Positions 11,741 through 22,782 of a stretch of DNA of 53,737 bases are shown one piece after another. The notes below the pieces were generated by a model, which worked only from the letters and a program-made list of their open reading frames with translations, was not told the DNA's origin and searched no databases. Origin of the DNA: Vitrella brassicaformis (taxonomy: Eukaryota; Sar; Vitrellaceae). The translations under genes were made by a program, and so were the position numbers. Numbering within the stretch: the first letter of the stretch is position 1; every line of letters begins with the position of its first letter. Location of the stretch: contig CDMY01000534.1 in assembly GCA_001179505.1 (NCBI GenBank), positions 1 to 53,737 on the forward strand, given 5' to 3'.

Positions 11741-12034
11741 ACCACCTCTTCTGCTCCCGCTTTCCTGCAAGCAAGCGATCTTGGCCTTCTTTTCGGCTGC
11801 CCCATCCATTCCCGTCTCCGTCCGTCCCTCTCTCAGGCAGATCTGTGTTCTCATGGCTGACTGAGTTGCCAGCATTGATGAGTTGGAGCGTCATGAGCGA
11901 GGCCAACAACGACTGCTCTCGGCTGAGGCGGATAGGCCACTTGAGGTGACAGGATAGAGGCAGAGAATCCGCCGCATGTGTCAGCAGCCCACCTCGGAGC
12001 ACATCAGCCATCATCGATCAGAAGGAGACTTCAT

Positions 12035-13207
12035 TCATCCAGTGACCATCTCCTCCCCGACCCCGCCATTTGCCAGCTCCATCCTCAGGCGCTCGTTCTC
12101 CTCCCGCACCTGCTCCAGCTCTCTTTTTATGATGATCCATTTGTCATAATGTCTGACAGTGCCATCCTCTCTCTCCAAGATCTGTGACTCCAGGTGCCCG
12201 TGGAACATGCTGACTCCCTCTCCAGCCAGATAGTCGAGGATCTGCTTGGAAGCAGTGCTGCCGGGGCCTGCGGCCCACATGTCAAACCAGCACTTCGGAC
12301 CATCGACCAGGAAGACGTAAATGACATCTTTTTGACCGTCGTCTCCTCTCTGTAGAACGCCACCAAGCTGCTTCATCTGGTCCACCCCTCCCTTGAGCAC
12401 TCCGTCGGTCCACAGCTCCTCAAGCATCGGAGGGACGAAGCCGCAAGCAGTATGGATCCAGCGGCCAAAGAGGATGATAAAGTGGTCGCCCTCCTCGGGT
12501 GGCTCCTTGACCACATGCCCAGTAGGGATGAGCGATTCATTGAGGAGCTTCCTCCAACAGGTGTAGTTGCCCTCCATTGCCACAGGAAGATCAGCCCACT
12601 CCTCCTCAGGGAGAGCCACCCCATGGAGTCGACGAGTCTTAGATGGACTGCTCAGCCCCCCGGGGATGACTGGCTCGTACCTGCAAGTGCAAAAACACCA
12701 ATCAATCAGTGTCCATCGATCATCGATGCGCAGATCCCGTGATTGGAGGTCTGGTTCGTACCCGGCCTCAACAAAATAGTCGATCATGCCTCCAGAGTCT
12801 GGTGTTTCTTCGAAAGTCCTGATGATCTTTTGCTGGTAGCTGAAAGGGCAAAGCGTCGTCGGTGGCTCAGTCTCATCGCCCTTGGGAAAGCCAGCAGACC
12901 CTTCTCCAAGACCTCGAGAGGTCTGCACATCAGTGGACAGGGAGAAAGAGCAGAGGACGGGCACAGGATAGGACGAGAGGCGGCTACTGGCTCTATCGCG
13001 CACGCCGCGTACCGTGTAGCTGTGCCGATGAGATTGCATCGCACCCGACGGCCTGAAGAGGTGGTTGGGAAGGGAGAGAGGGCTGGAGAACGAGGACACT
13101 TGCCGGCTACTCGTCTGAAGGGCCGCCGTCACGAACAGGAGCACCACCGCAGTGGTAGATCTGAGAGGAATCGATTTCAATTCAACCGATGAATTTAACG
13201 CCGCCAT
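12035..13207 (-). CDS. Unknown three-copy family, copy 3 (intact)
   Basis: This is the only copy with an unbroken frame. The ATG at 13207 opens a hydrophobic leader (STTAVVLLFVTAALQTSS) and the same Ser-rich stretch as copy 1. By homology two introns should be removed: 13012-12923 (90 bases, near-identical to the copy 1 intron) and 12761-12681 (81 bases, splitting EAG from YEPVIPGG). Both are multiples of three without stops, so the unspliced reading frame also stays open (390 residues). The body is diverged: LPVAMEGNYTCWRKLL, KDVIYVFLVDG and a C-terminal helix ending GGVGEEMVTG. The hydrophobic leader suggests entry into the secretory route or a complex plastid; function is unknown. Confidence 0.7.
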   Translation of the reverse strand: MAALNSSVELKSIPLRSTTAVVLLFVTAALQTSSRQVSSFSSPLSLPNHLFRPSGAMQSHRHSYTVRGVRDRASSRLSSYPVPVLCSFSLSTDVQTSRGLGEGSAGFPKGDETEPPTTLCPFSYQQKIIRTFEETPDSGGMIDYFVEAGYEPDLQSRDLRIDDRWTLIDWCFCTCRYEPVIPGGLSSPSKTRRLHGVALPEEEWADLPVAMEGNYTCWRKLLNESLIPTGHVVKEPPEEGDHFIILFGRWIHTACGFVPPMLEELWTDGVLKGGVDQMKQLGGVLQRGDDGQKDVIYVFLVDGPKCWFDMWAAGPGSTASKQILDYLAGEGVSMFHGHLESQILEREDGTVRHYDKWIIIKRELEQVREENERLRMELANGGVGEEMVTG

Positions 13208-14640
13208 TCTTCCCTCCTTTCATTGCCGGATGCCGACAGAGGGAGATAGAGCCCGCGTTCGGCGTAAAACAGAAGGGGCGCTGAGTGCGTGAACACATCT
13301 CGGCTGCCCGGCTCTGAAACGGCGAGACCGGGGAGAGAGTGCAAATTTTCGTGTGTGCGTCTGCGTCTGCGTGTCTGTCTCTCCCTGTCTGTGTGTGTGT
13401 GTGTGTGTGTGTGGTTGGTGGGGAGTTCTGAGGGTGTTTAGGTTCGTTGGTACAGCTTGCTTGCGTTCATTAGACGACAGAGAAGAGACAGATGAGAAGG
13501 ACGATGAGCGAACGAGTTGAGAGACGGACCAGTCAATATACGATACATGCCTGCTCTCCCTATGCTTGAGCGAGGCGCCAAAGAGCTCACTGCAGGGCAC
13601 CAAAAAGCCGACCCCCGACCCCGGGCTTCCATTGGGCCGCGGTGACTAGCCAGGGGGTTCAAGGGTCCGCATCCAAGGCTGAATCAACCAATCAATCAGC
13701 AATTTTTCTCGATTTTTCCGGTGATGTGCCGAGCGCGATTTCCAGTTTCCAGCACCAAAAATAGGAATTTTCCACGGGCGAAAACCCGGAGGGCTTCGCC
13801 CCTCACACCCCCCAATCTCCTCTTTCAAGACATCTGAGACCCCTCAAAAAATCAAGGAGAAATTTTAAAAAATCGGAAATAGAAATACAACGAAGGTGGC
13901 GCACCTTCTCGCGAATTCCCGCAAATTCGATCGTTCGACAACAGCAAGGATTGTAATGGAAGAAAACACAATCATGCAAAGCAAATACAGCGCTCCAGAG
14001 TATTCAAGTAGATGCGTGAGTGCAAACAATTTGTCGCATTCTGCACAGATCGGAGTCCTGAAGCCACGGGTGGTCAGATACGACCCATGTCCTGAAAAGA
14101 ATTTTGCAGGGAATGGACAGGGCACCAAGTTCTCCTTCAGACGACGGAGGACAGCCTGGTACACTTTGTCCGGGCTCGTCTGCTTTGTGTAAAGAGAAAA
14201 AAAACATCACCGAGATCGCACGTGAAATGGAATTGCAGAAATAAATCTCATCAACACAACACAGTCTCGTCAAGCAGAGCCCCAGTCGAGTACTGGAGTG
14301 TGGAAACGTTGGTCCCCACGCACAAGAACACTTCGCACACTGGTCCGAAACAGAGCCACCCATTCCACCGCAGCACTCTGTCATCCATCGCCCCCTCCCC
14401 TCCGAGTCACAGAAGCGTCTCCTGCTTTTTTCCCATAGTCTGGCATCGTCGGAGGTATATTTGTGGCGACAGGTGCATGTCCGGTCATGTACATGTCAGA
14501 TGTGTTGACCTAACGTATCTCGGAATTGCGGGAGCTCAGACGTGAGGTTTTTGCTTATCCCATGGCCATACATATGTCGTCCCGTCACATGTTACGACAC
14601 ACGAAGACAATCCTCGCGAAGTATACGATGAAGGCCGCAA
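13208..14640. other. Gene-free spacer with dispersed repeats
   Basis: No gene is supported. A (GT)n microsatellite lies at 13391-13413. Bases 13676-13770 match 36440-36530 in reverse complement, centred on AAATCGCGCTCGGCACATCA. Bases 14090-14230 match 37070-37190 and, less well, 36165-36240 in direct orientation, with AATTTTGCAGG and GGGCTCGTCTGCT as landmarks. These look like fragments of one repeat family. Confidence 0.6.
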
Positions 14641-14651
14641 CAGCAAAGAAA

Positions 14652-15884
14652 CTAGGGCTGCGCGAAGAATATCAGCGGCGGCGGGGGGGCTGCCGATGAT
14701 GCAGCGACGGACGGACCACCTGCAGCACTGCTGGCCGCGTCGGCAGCGGGAGCCGCTGGCGGGCAGTGCCCCTCCTGCATAGAGCCTGCGGCAGATGAAG
14801 GTGCTGGACCACCCGGCACCCTGAAGGAGATATAATAGAATAGATGATGAATACGCATCGCAAACAACCACACATGCACGCGGGTGATGACACGGAGATG
14901 CTATTGTGTAGCATGTGTACCATGGGAGCGGTGGCGGGTTCTGCTGAGAGGGTAGGAAATAATACGGACCGTCATCGAGCTGCAAATGACAAACCAGGCA
15001 ACACCGGTATGAGTCGGCGCATCGATGGCTTGCGCCTGTCTGCATCGCATCACTCACTCACCTGTCCCCACGGCCGCCCCTCGTCTCTTGGCACGATGTC
15101 GATGAGGAAGTCAAACATGTCGGACCTGTTGATCGCAGACGATATGTCGTTGCGCTGACCACATACAGTGACGCACACAGATATGATGCACCTGGCGACC
15201 CTGTCGGCCATGATCCTGTGCATCGTTTACCTGCAGGGTCCTCCTTTTGTTCTCCTCGGTGTGTATCCACGCTCGCGCAGTGAGGTCCAAGATGAAGAGC
15301 TCACACGCCTTCGAAAATACATTCGGCGTCTCGGCAGCAATCATCTACGCGAAACGTTCACAGGAAACGAGCATCATCTTGCCCAGTGATGGGTTGTTTG
15401 TTTCCACTTGTTCTACCTTGACATCTTCATCTTGCTTCATGATGCGCTTGATGCGCGCAAGCGGCAGCACGTTGGGCTTGGCCAACTCGGCTGGACCTGA
15501 CGCAATCATATGGTGCACACGCATGAGGTACGTCCCCTCCCTGTACTGGCATCGGATACTCACTGATCTTGTCAATTTCCGCCGTCTGCACACCCAGACA
15601 AACACACGCATCATCCATATGTCCCTTGGTGCGGTTCCCGTACTCCCCTCCCTCACCATGTCCTCCCAGAACTTCTCCATCTGTTCCATGTTGGCCTGGA
15701 AGTTGGCGTAACTGTTGGAGAGAAAAGAACGACAGGGATTTGCTTGAGAGAGAGGCCTGATCTTGAGGGATAACCTGTGCATCGAGTGCTGCAGCGAGGG
15801 GCCTGCAGATCTGTCATCCTCCTCTTGCTCATCTTGAATATCCTCTTCTGGAGGAACAGGACAGCGTGCTGTGGGGAAATGCAT
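14652..15884 (-). CDS. NF-YC / HAP5 CCAAT-binding histone-fold subunit
   Basis: NF-YC pairs with NF-YB through histone folds, and the dimer recruits NF-YA to bind CCAAT boxes in promoters. Eight exons join in phase: 15884-15775, 15711-15657, 15585-15564, 15496-15417, 15344-15231, 15154-15062, 14979-14921 and 14820-14652, giving about 233 residues. Hallmarks are [16 protein letters not shown], then [54 protein letters not shown] and [19 protein letters not shown], which cover the whole histone fold and follow the family closely. The N-terminus is acidic and the C-terminus is Ala/Pro-rich, both probably disordered. Its start lies 109 bases from the divergent HSBP1 start, so the two probably share a promoter region. 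The exact start is the least certain point. Confidence 0.93.
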
Positions 15885-15993
15885 TGATCTGTTTGCGCGT
15901 TTGCCTGTGCCTCTCAGGCGTTGCGTTTGACGTAGAGCTCTAGCACGAATTGAGCTTCTCCCGAAACCGCTGCTGCTGTATTCTTTGTTTGTT
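15885..15993. promoter_or_regulatory. 109-bp divergent intergenic region (NF-YC / HSBP1)
   Basis: Only 109 bases separate the two start codons, so the 5' UTRs and promoters of both genes must fit here or overlap the genes. No TATA box is evident. Function as a bidirectional promoter is inferred from layout alone. Confidence 0.5.
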
Positions 15994-16403
15994 ATGAGCG
16001 CTCAGCTCCAGCAGAAGAGCTCCAAGCCCAACAGCATGGCGTCGCCTGCAGCAGCTGCTGGCGTGACCATCGGCACCAGTGAGGACCAGCATACCCCCGA
16101 TTTGACGGCGTTTGTCAAGAGCCTGTTGAAGGAGATGGAGCAGCGTTTCCAGACGATGAGTGATTCCATCATAAACCGCATCGACGACATGGGCAGCCGC
16201 ATAGACGACCTCGAGAAGAGCATCTCAGAGCTCATGGAGCAGGCAAGAGGAGGGAAGGGGAAGGGAGTGCCAGGAGAGAAGGGCGCATGCATCCATATGT
16301 ACGAAGCATGACCATGAAGACTTATGTGTGTTCTTGTATGGATTTTGTCACGCAGGCTGGCGTGGACGAGCAGCCCTCAGCCCCTGCTGGTGCCCAGAAG
16401 TGA
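15994..16403 (+). CDS. HSBP1: Heat shock factor-binding protein 1
   Basis: HSBP1 is a small coiled-coil protein that binds trimeric heat shock factor and damps the heat-shock response. The second exon-1 block [20 protein letters not shown], followed by [20 protein letters not shown], reproduces the family's hydrophobic heptads almost residue for residue. Exon 1 is 15994-16242 and exon 2 is 16356-16403, adding [15 protein letters not shown] and a TGA, for 98 residues, near the family size. The in-phase junction uses a GC donor (CAG|GCAAGA) with a normal CAG acceptor. A GT donor further on would add a Gly-rich tail and is less likely. The ATG at 15994 is chosen over upstream non-ATG codons. Confidence 0.93.
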
Positions 16404-16429
16404 TATGCAGGGCCTGGCGTCCCCGAGTA

Positions 16430-16470
16430 GCGGATGGGTGGATGGCCGGATGGATGGATGGATGGATGAG
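16430..16470. repeat. (GGAT)n microsatellite
   Basis: Tandem GGATGGAT units lie in the tail-to-tail spacer between HSBP1 and the PsbQ-like gene. Confidence 0.8.
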
Positions 16471-16903
16471 TGTCGTGTCGTGCCTTTTCTTCTTGTGAGA
16501 GTGCATCGCTGACTGGCTGTCTGTGCAGAGCCTGTAGATACATATTTGACTGAATGGCTGAGATGCAATGGGGTGACTGACTGAAGGAATTGAGCGCTTG
16601 CACAGCGACCACGCAGAAAAAATGAAACGACACCACACCACACCACATCCACCGCACTGCACTGCACTGCAAAGAGTCAATCCATGCAACGAGACAGACA
16701 GCAACGAAACTTTTCTTCTCGCCTTCAAGCCTCGGATCATCCTTACTCTACACATAAAGCATTGTCACGTCACTCGCGTGTGGCTGGCGCGCTTGGTTGA
16801 AAGGCGAGAGAACCAGGCAGGCAAACCAAACAGACAACCAGCCGGGCCCATGCCTCCATCCCATCTTGGCATGAACCTTACATGGCATGCATCACGATTC
16901 TGT

Positions 16904-18011
16904 CTATTTGCTGGAGACGACCTTGATGAATGACTTGAGGTCGTTGACAGCATCCTTGTAGAAGCCCAAAGCAGCGTCCTGCTCCTTCCTGCGGGCCGCA
17001 ACCTGAAGGGGGGTCCAACATGCACGGGCATGCAAACAACGTGTCACTCAGATCTGCTCTCTCTCTCCCTCCCTCCCTCCCTCCTTCTCTACATGCTCAT
17101 GTGTGGCACCTACCGAGAGTTTATCGAGGTCGCGATAGAACTTCTTGGCTGCCTTGGATGCATCGGGGTTGCCGCTCACAGAGGCCAGAGAGTTCATGTT
17201 CTCCCGAAGGTCATACGTCTGTTGGGTGACATACACAGGGACCACCATCGTACCGCCCCGCCGTAGCTGCTCTGGCGGGCGTGCCGTGAGAGTGCGTGCG
17301 TACCTGTCGCGAGAGTTCCATGCGGACCTCCTCCCAGAGCTGCTGGTCGAGGTAGTCCTTGACCTTGGCGATCCTGCCAGCAGACTCCTCAACCTTCTTC
17401 ACCTTGCGGCCAACCTGACAAATGGATCAATCAATCGATGGATGGTGTCACCACCCACCCATCCATCCATCCATCCACCCACCGCACCTCCTGCTTGCTG
17501 TTGGGCACCCAGACCCTGTCCTCTCCCGTGCCGTACACCGAGTAGGGCGAGTACAGAGGGGCCTCCTGATCACTTCCATACGCCGCACCCTCAGACAACG
17601 TACTCGCGCCACCGCCAAAACTGACCCATCCAACCGATCCAACACAGACGACATGTGACCGTGCCATCTTTCTGCTAATTGCGTGCGCACCCGAAGTACG
17701 AGGCCTTGGGTGCGTCGCCAGTCTTGGCTGAGGCGGCGAGGGGAGCGAAGAGGCTCAGCAGGGATGCGGCAGCGAGAGATGACGTCATGGCGTCCCTCCG
17801 GCCGAGAACCTCGTCCTCATTGGCTGTCATCTGCAGAGCTGACGACCGGCGGAGGGAGCCCCGTGAGAGGCCCGACAGACCTGATATCCCGGGAGCCACA
17901 TATGATCACCTCGGCGTCATTGCTTCTCTGCGTCATCTGCTCACCGGTTGACGGGGCGAACGCATGCGCGCCGCCGCAGCAGAGCAGGGCCAGGACAGCA
18001 AGGACCTTCAT
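16904..18011 (-). CDS. psbQ: PsbQ-like photosystem II oxygen-evolving subunit, plastid targeted
   Basis: PsbQ is a lumenal four-helix-bundle protein that stabilises the manganese cluster of photosystem II. Six exons join in phase: 18011-17945, 17880-17691, 17620-17488, 17414-17304, 17218-17114 and 17002-16904, giving 234 residues. The leader is tripartite. It has a signal peptide (MKVLAVLALLCCGGAHA), then FAPSTG with the Phe expected at the start of a red-type plastid transit peptide. A twin-arginine thylakoid signal follows (RRDAMTSSLAAASLLSLF, then ASA). The mature part has helices such as DYLDQQLWEEVRMELSRQ and KKFYRDLDKLSVAARRK that align with plant and algal PsbQ by eye. It ends FIKVVSSK. 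It is head-to-head with the kinesin-like gene, with 65 bases between starts. Confidence 0.82.
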
Positions 18012-18076
18012 TTCGCAGACGAGGGAGGGGAAAGAAAGGTTGACTGAGAGCACGAAAAGGAGGTGGCTGAGAGCCA

Positions 18077-21000
18077 ATGAAGATGTGCCCTAACGCTGAT
18101 GGAGTGGGGTGGGTTTCATCGAATAGTGCAAACTCTCTGTCTGGAATGGAATCAGATGGTTGTGCTGCTCATCGTGTCGTAAAGATCAAACCTCTCCCGC
18201 TTGGAGAGGCAGCAAATCGTGAAGACGTCTTCTTCGAGAATGAGCAAGTGCTGCTGCACGATCCCGACGCCAAGCTCAATGCAGTGCCGCTCAGATATGA
18301 CGTGGACTTCGTCTATGGGCCGCTCGCCACGGCCGAGGACATTTTCGCCAGGGAGCTGCCGCCCCTTGTCGGTACGCAGCCGTCTCCCATCTTGGATATT
18401 CTCTGTGGCGATGCATGCACTTCTGTGTGTGCAGATGCGTTTCTTGCGGGGACTGACAGCCTACTGCTCACGATGGGAAGTGCCGACAGCGGCAAGTCGT
18501 TTCTACTCGATGGCCCTCGCGGCCTGATAACACTTTCGCTCAAGATGGTCATGCAGCGGCTGAACGACAGAAGGGGAGGCGGTGGAGGGGCGGTGGGGAA
18601 CTACTCGTACTCCCTCAAGATGAGATATTACGAGGCATACAACGGTACGTCGACGTGCAAGAGTATGGTCTGATGTGCGATGGATCGATGTGTCTTCCGT
18701 GTGCTGCGGGCAGAGCACATCCATGACTTGTTATCTGGAGACCGCTCCGCGACTCTTCATCCGTCGGACAGTGTCGATGGCGTGCTCGTGGATGGCCTGA
18801 GTGGAATGGTGGTCAAAAACCTGTCGGACGCCATCGACCTCATCAATGTCTGCCAGGTCATATGGCTTGACATGCAGCGTTGATCAGGTATTCATACACT
18901 CTCCATCCATGCGCGTGTGTTTCCAGAAGAAGAGGAGCGAGTCTCAGAAGAACCAGACGCTGACGTTTCTGCAGCTGGAGCTGCTCCAGATGCAGGACAG
19001 CAAGCAACGGGATGAGTGCGTAGGAAAGAAGGCCAAAACTGCGCACCACTCCCTCCCATTGAATGCTGTGTCATCCTGCTGCAGTGAGGGCTCCAGCATG
19101 GGTCACTGGTGCGCGTACAGCCGCTTTCTGATAGTGGAAACTTCAGCAAGCAACTGCTGGGCCGAGGACAGGGATGTGGTGCAGCTGAGGGAGGGCTTCC
19201 ACACCCACAGGTCCATGTACGCACTGCGGGAGATGGTATCTGCATGGCATGAAAGCAAGATCGGCCAGCAGCACCCCAGTGACACGCGCATAGGGTCGCC
19301 CTCCTCGTCCACCCTGACGTGGATATTGCGAGATCTGCTCATGGGAGGCAGTCTGCAAGCAACTGCACTGATGTGTCTGCAGCACACTCAGGTGAGATAC
19401 AGAGACGCAGACTCACGAAACTGGGCCACATGGGCCGGTGTGTGCGTGTCTGTCAGTATGAGGTGAGCAAGGGCGGGATGGACGTGCTGCAAGACATGAA
19501 GCGGCTCCGCACCCACCCCAACTCGTACGACAACCGCCTCGCCGGATGGATCAGAAACCTCAGAAGGGAAAACATTCACATCAGACAAGTAAGCCGTGAC
19601 AAAGGGACCACTCTCGACTCGCAAACAACGGCATGTATGTCCCCCCACCGCCATGTGGATACATAGTAGGCTCTATCGGCGGCCCTGACGCTGCAGCGTG
19701 GTGCCGAAGAGGAGCAGAAGGCCCGTCAGCAGCTGCACCAGCTGGAGGGCAAGGTCGTCGCGGAGGAACTGCTCAAGGTCAAGGCCATCGAAGACAAGAA
19801 AACGCTTCAGGTGGGAGCGAGTGACAAGCAAGGCGTCCAGCCCAGTGCAGACGGACTTGTGCACGGCTATATGCGTATCTCTGTGTATGTGTGGGTGCAG
19901 ACGCGCTTGGAGGAGACCAAGGACAAGTACAAGGTGAGCAAGTGCAAGTGGTCAGTCTGCCCTCTCATTGCCGTGAATATGCTTTTCACCAGGGCGCTGT
20001 CGAGTCGATCGCGATGACACAGAGGGATCTGATCAAATGTGAAGAGGAGAAACTCAAAGTCTGCCAGGTATGCATGGACGTCCATTGATGCACCTACCTC
20101 TCCTGTGTCACGTGCAGGCACTCGTCTCCCTGCAGATGGAATACACGAAAGTGCAGGAGGAAATGTCAAAGCAGAAATACCAGGTAGGGGTCCCTGACAT
20201 GGTGTCATGCCATCCTTTCCCATGCTGCCTCCCTTCTTGTCTGTCTGCAGGATGCGTCCAAGTTGGTGACATATGAGCAAGACGTCGTGGATCTCACCCT
20301 CCAGAACAAAGCCCAGCAGGAGAACATAGTGAGTCTGCAGAAGGAGAAGGAAGCCATCGAGGCGGAGCGCAAGAACCTCGCCATGGAGCTGGGCGCGGCA
20401 CGGCGATCTCTCGTCGACCTGAGAGAAGACTTCCTCAAAGAACAGAAAAGGGTGGGTGCATCCGTGGGGTGCCGCTGATGTGCGTTGGAATGTGCGTGTG
20501 TCCCATCCAGACTGAGGAGCTGAGCGTGGAGGTGGTCAATCTGATGAACAGCAAGGAAGAGACGGAGAGAGAAAATACCTCTCTGCAAAACAAGCTGACG
20601 GACGCCCTCAAGTAAAGAGCACTCAGAGGAGGGCAGGGGATGCTCGACCATTCCTGCAGTGGCCGCCATTATGTCCACGTATTTCAGCTCTCGTGAGACG
20701 AGCGATGCTGCCTTGGCGAGGAAGGAGGCAGAGCTTGATGAGGCTGGGCTGAAAATAGCTCAGCTACAGAAAGACCTCGACATACAGACATCGGAACGGA
20801 TCAAAAAAGAGGTCAGAGGCGCGGACAATGACAAGGCCATCTGCACCGGCCACCGCACGATCCTCCCTGTCCGTGTGGCTGCAGGTTGAGCTGGAGAGGC
20901 TGAGCGTCGAATTCGAGGAGAAGCGGCTTGACATGGAGAGAGGGGTGCTTGAGGAGCACAGGAGTCGAGATGCAGAGGCGTTCAAAATGCAGCAGGACAG

Positions 21001-22782
21001 ACAAGCCAGAGAGGTACACCGGACAGCGCACGACACCTTCACAGGTCCTGATCGCACTGTTGCGTGTTTTTCCTTTCCAGGAGATGCTGTCCAACCAGAT
21101 GCGCGACCTGCTGGCCGAGAAGGAGGCCCTCCTCAAGAACCTCAGCACAGCCCAACGCAAGACGCGTGAAGCTGAGAAACTCACGAGGGCAGCGCAGGAC
21201 AGCGAGGCGCAGGCTATCCGCGAGCGGAAAAGGCTGGAAGAAGAGGTGCAGCATGCGCGCGAAGAGGGCCACCGAAGGCTGACGGAGGTGGCGGCCAGCC
21301 AGCTGCCAAAGGACGACGCTGCACGCGACGGTGGCGAGGAGGTAAGGAGCCTCGTGAGGAGGCTGGAGGGGAGTGTGGATGATGCGTCGAGGAGGGAGAG
21401 GGACGCCTCTGAGAAGCTCCACCTGCTTCGCACGCAGGTGTGCCTACACAGCAAAGGTTGATTGATTGGAGGCAAAGCCTTTCCTTGCTACCGGTTGTGT
21501 CTTTCAGCTTCGAGTGCTGCAAGACAAGCTGATCAAGATGCATTGCGCCCTCCTCGACTTCGCTCCGCAAGGTGAGCCTACACGCGAGATGACATATCTC
21601 AGTGGGACACTGCTGTCATTGGTTCGCTCCTTTGTTCCTGCTTTCATGTGCAGGGGATGCCGAGGTGGTGGAGGAGTTTCGTGTGGACATGGATGAGGTG
21701 CAAAGGGAGTCGCAGCGCATCATCCAGGAGGCCAAGGTCAGCAAACACATGAATGGCGTTCGTCACGTGGTGTCATGATGGGATCGATGTTCTTTCATGT
21801 TGCATTACCAGGACAGGGAGGCTAAGCTGATGCGGGAGAATGACAAGCTCAAGGAGGACACAAAGTCACTGTACAAGGTGAGCCTCACTCACTCACCCGT
21901 CAAACGCACCCGACTCAGAGAGGATACGTGCTCCTTGTCAACATAGGAGCTTGGTGACGCCCGCGTCTCTCTGCACGAAGCCCTGCAGAAGGCGCAGAAG
22001 GACGCTGCTGTACTTCAGGTCACCACCACCTCGAGAGACCATTTAGAGCCCCGGATGTCGCTCACTTTGATGGTCAATGGCTGCATGTACGTGTGTCACT
22101 AGGTGGAGCTGATGACGCTGCGCCGCTTCAAAGAGGAGATTGAGGGCTCTGACGGCCTCGCATCGCTCCCACACCTGCAGAAGATGCAGCAACAGATCAT
22201 GGAAGACGTGCAGTCCATCAAGAAAGGTACAAACCATACCATGCACTAACGCGAACAAACTGCTTGATGCCTGTCCGTGGTCGTGTGGCTTGTGCAGGTG
22301 GTGTGCCTTCCAGAAGCGACGGAGAGACTGCGAATGGCCAGGGCGACTCGTTTGAGCTCCTCTCTCGCCCTGAGCTTCTGCAGAAGTGCCGCGAGCTGGC
22401 CGACCAGATCAAGCGCCTCAAGGCCCTCCCTCGCGACACGCGGCTTCTCCAGCAAAGGTACAGACATGCCGGCGGATATATGGCGGAGGGCCCGTCCATA
22501 GCTGTGAATGTCCGTCGCTGACAGGGTCGATTTCCTGGAGAAGACGGTGCGGCGTTTGGAGGCGGAACGATCGGACTTGCTCGCCAAGTCAAGCTCGGCA
22601 GAGGAACAGGTGAGCAACGGCATGGCATTATTGCAACGATGGCCATAGCCACCGTATTCTGCGGTGTGATGTCATGTGTCATTCAGTTGGACGCACTGCA
22701 ACGCCATTTCAAGGACCTCACGGCTGGGTATCAGAAGCAGATCGTGTCCCTTCAAAAGGGAAGAAGCGCACGGCCGCAGTGA
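18077..22782 (+). CDS. Kinesin-like protein with degenerate motor and long coiled coil
   Basis: The N-terminal third follows the kinesin motor plan: a P-loop (GSADSGKSFLLDG), YNEHIHDLL, LREGFHTHRSMYALREMVSA in the position of the RLKEGxNINKSLLALG block, and SSSTLTWILRDLLMGG near the motor's end. However, switch II, normally DLAGSE, reads VETSAS, and the switch I SSRSH motif is not visible, so ATP-driven motility is doubtful. From about 19460 on, roughly fifteen short exons encode Glu/Lys/Arg/Leu-rich heptads, a long coiled coil for dimerisation. The start is the ATG at 18077 and the stop is at 22780, after QKQIVSLQKGRSARPQ. Introns are mostly 50-90 bases. The overall gene is clear; not every exon border was fixed. 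Confidence 0.75.

Noticed and set aside
11561-11875. Lys/Arg-rich 104-residue minus-strand ORF
   Set aside because: It is produced by a T/C-rich low-complexity tract.
13640-13670. Possible tRNA B box near GGGGTTCAAGGGTCC
   Set aside because: Spacing does not fit GGTTCRANNCC and there is no matching A box or cloverleaf. No other tRNA or rRNA gene was seen.
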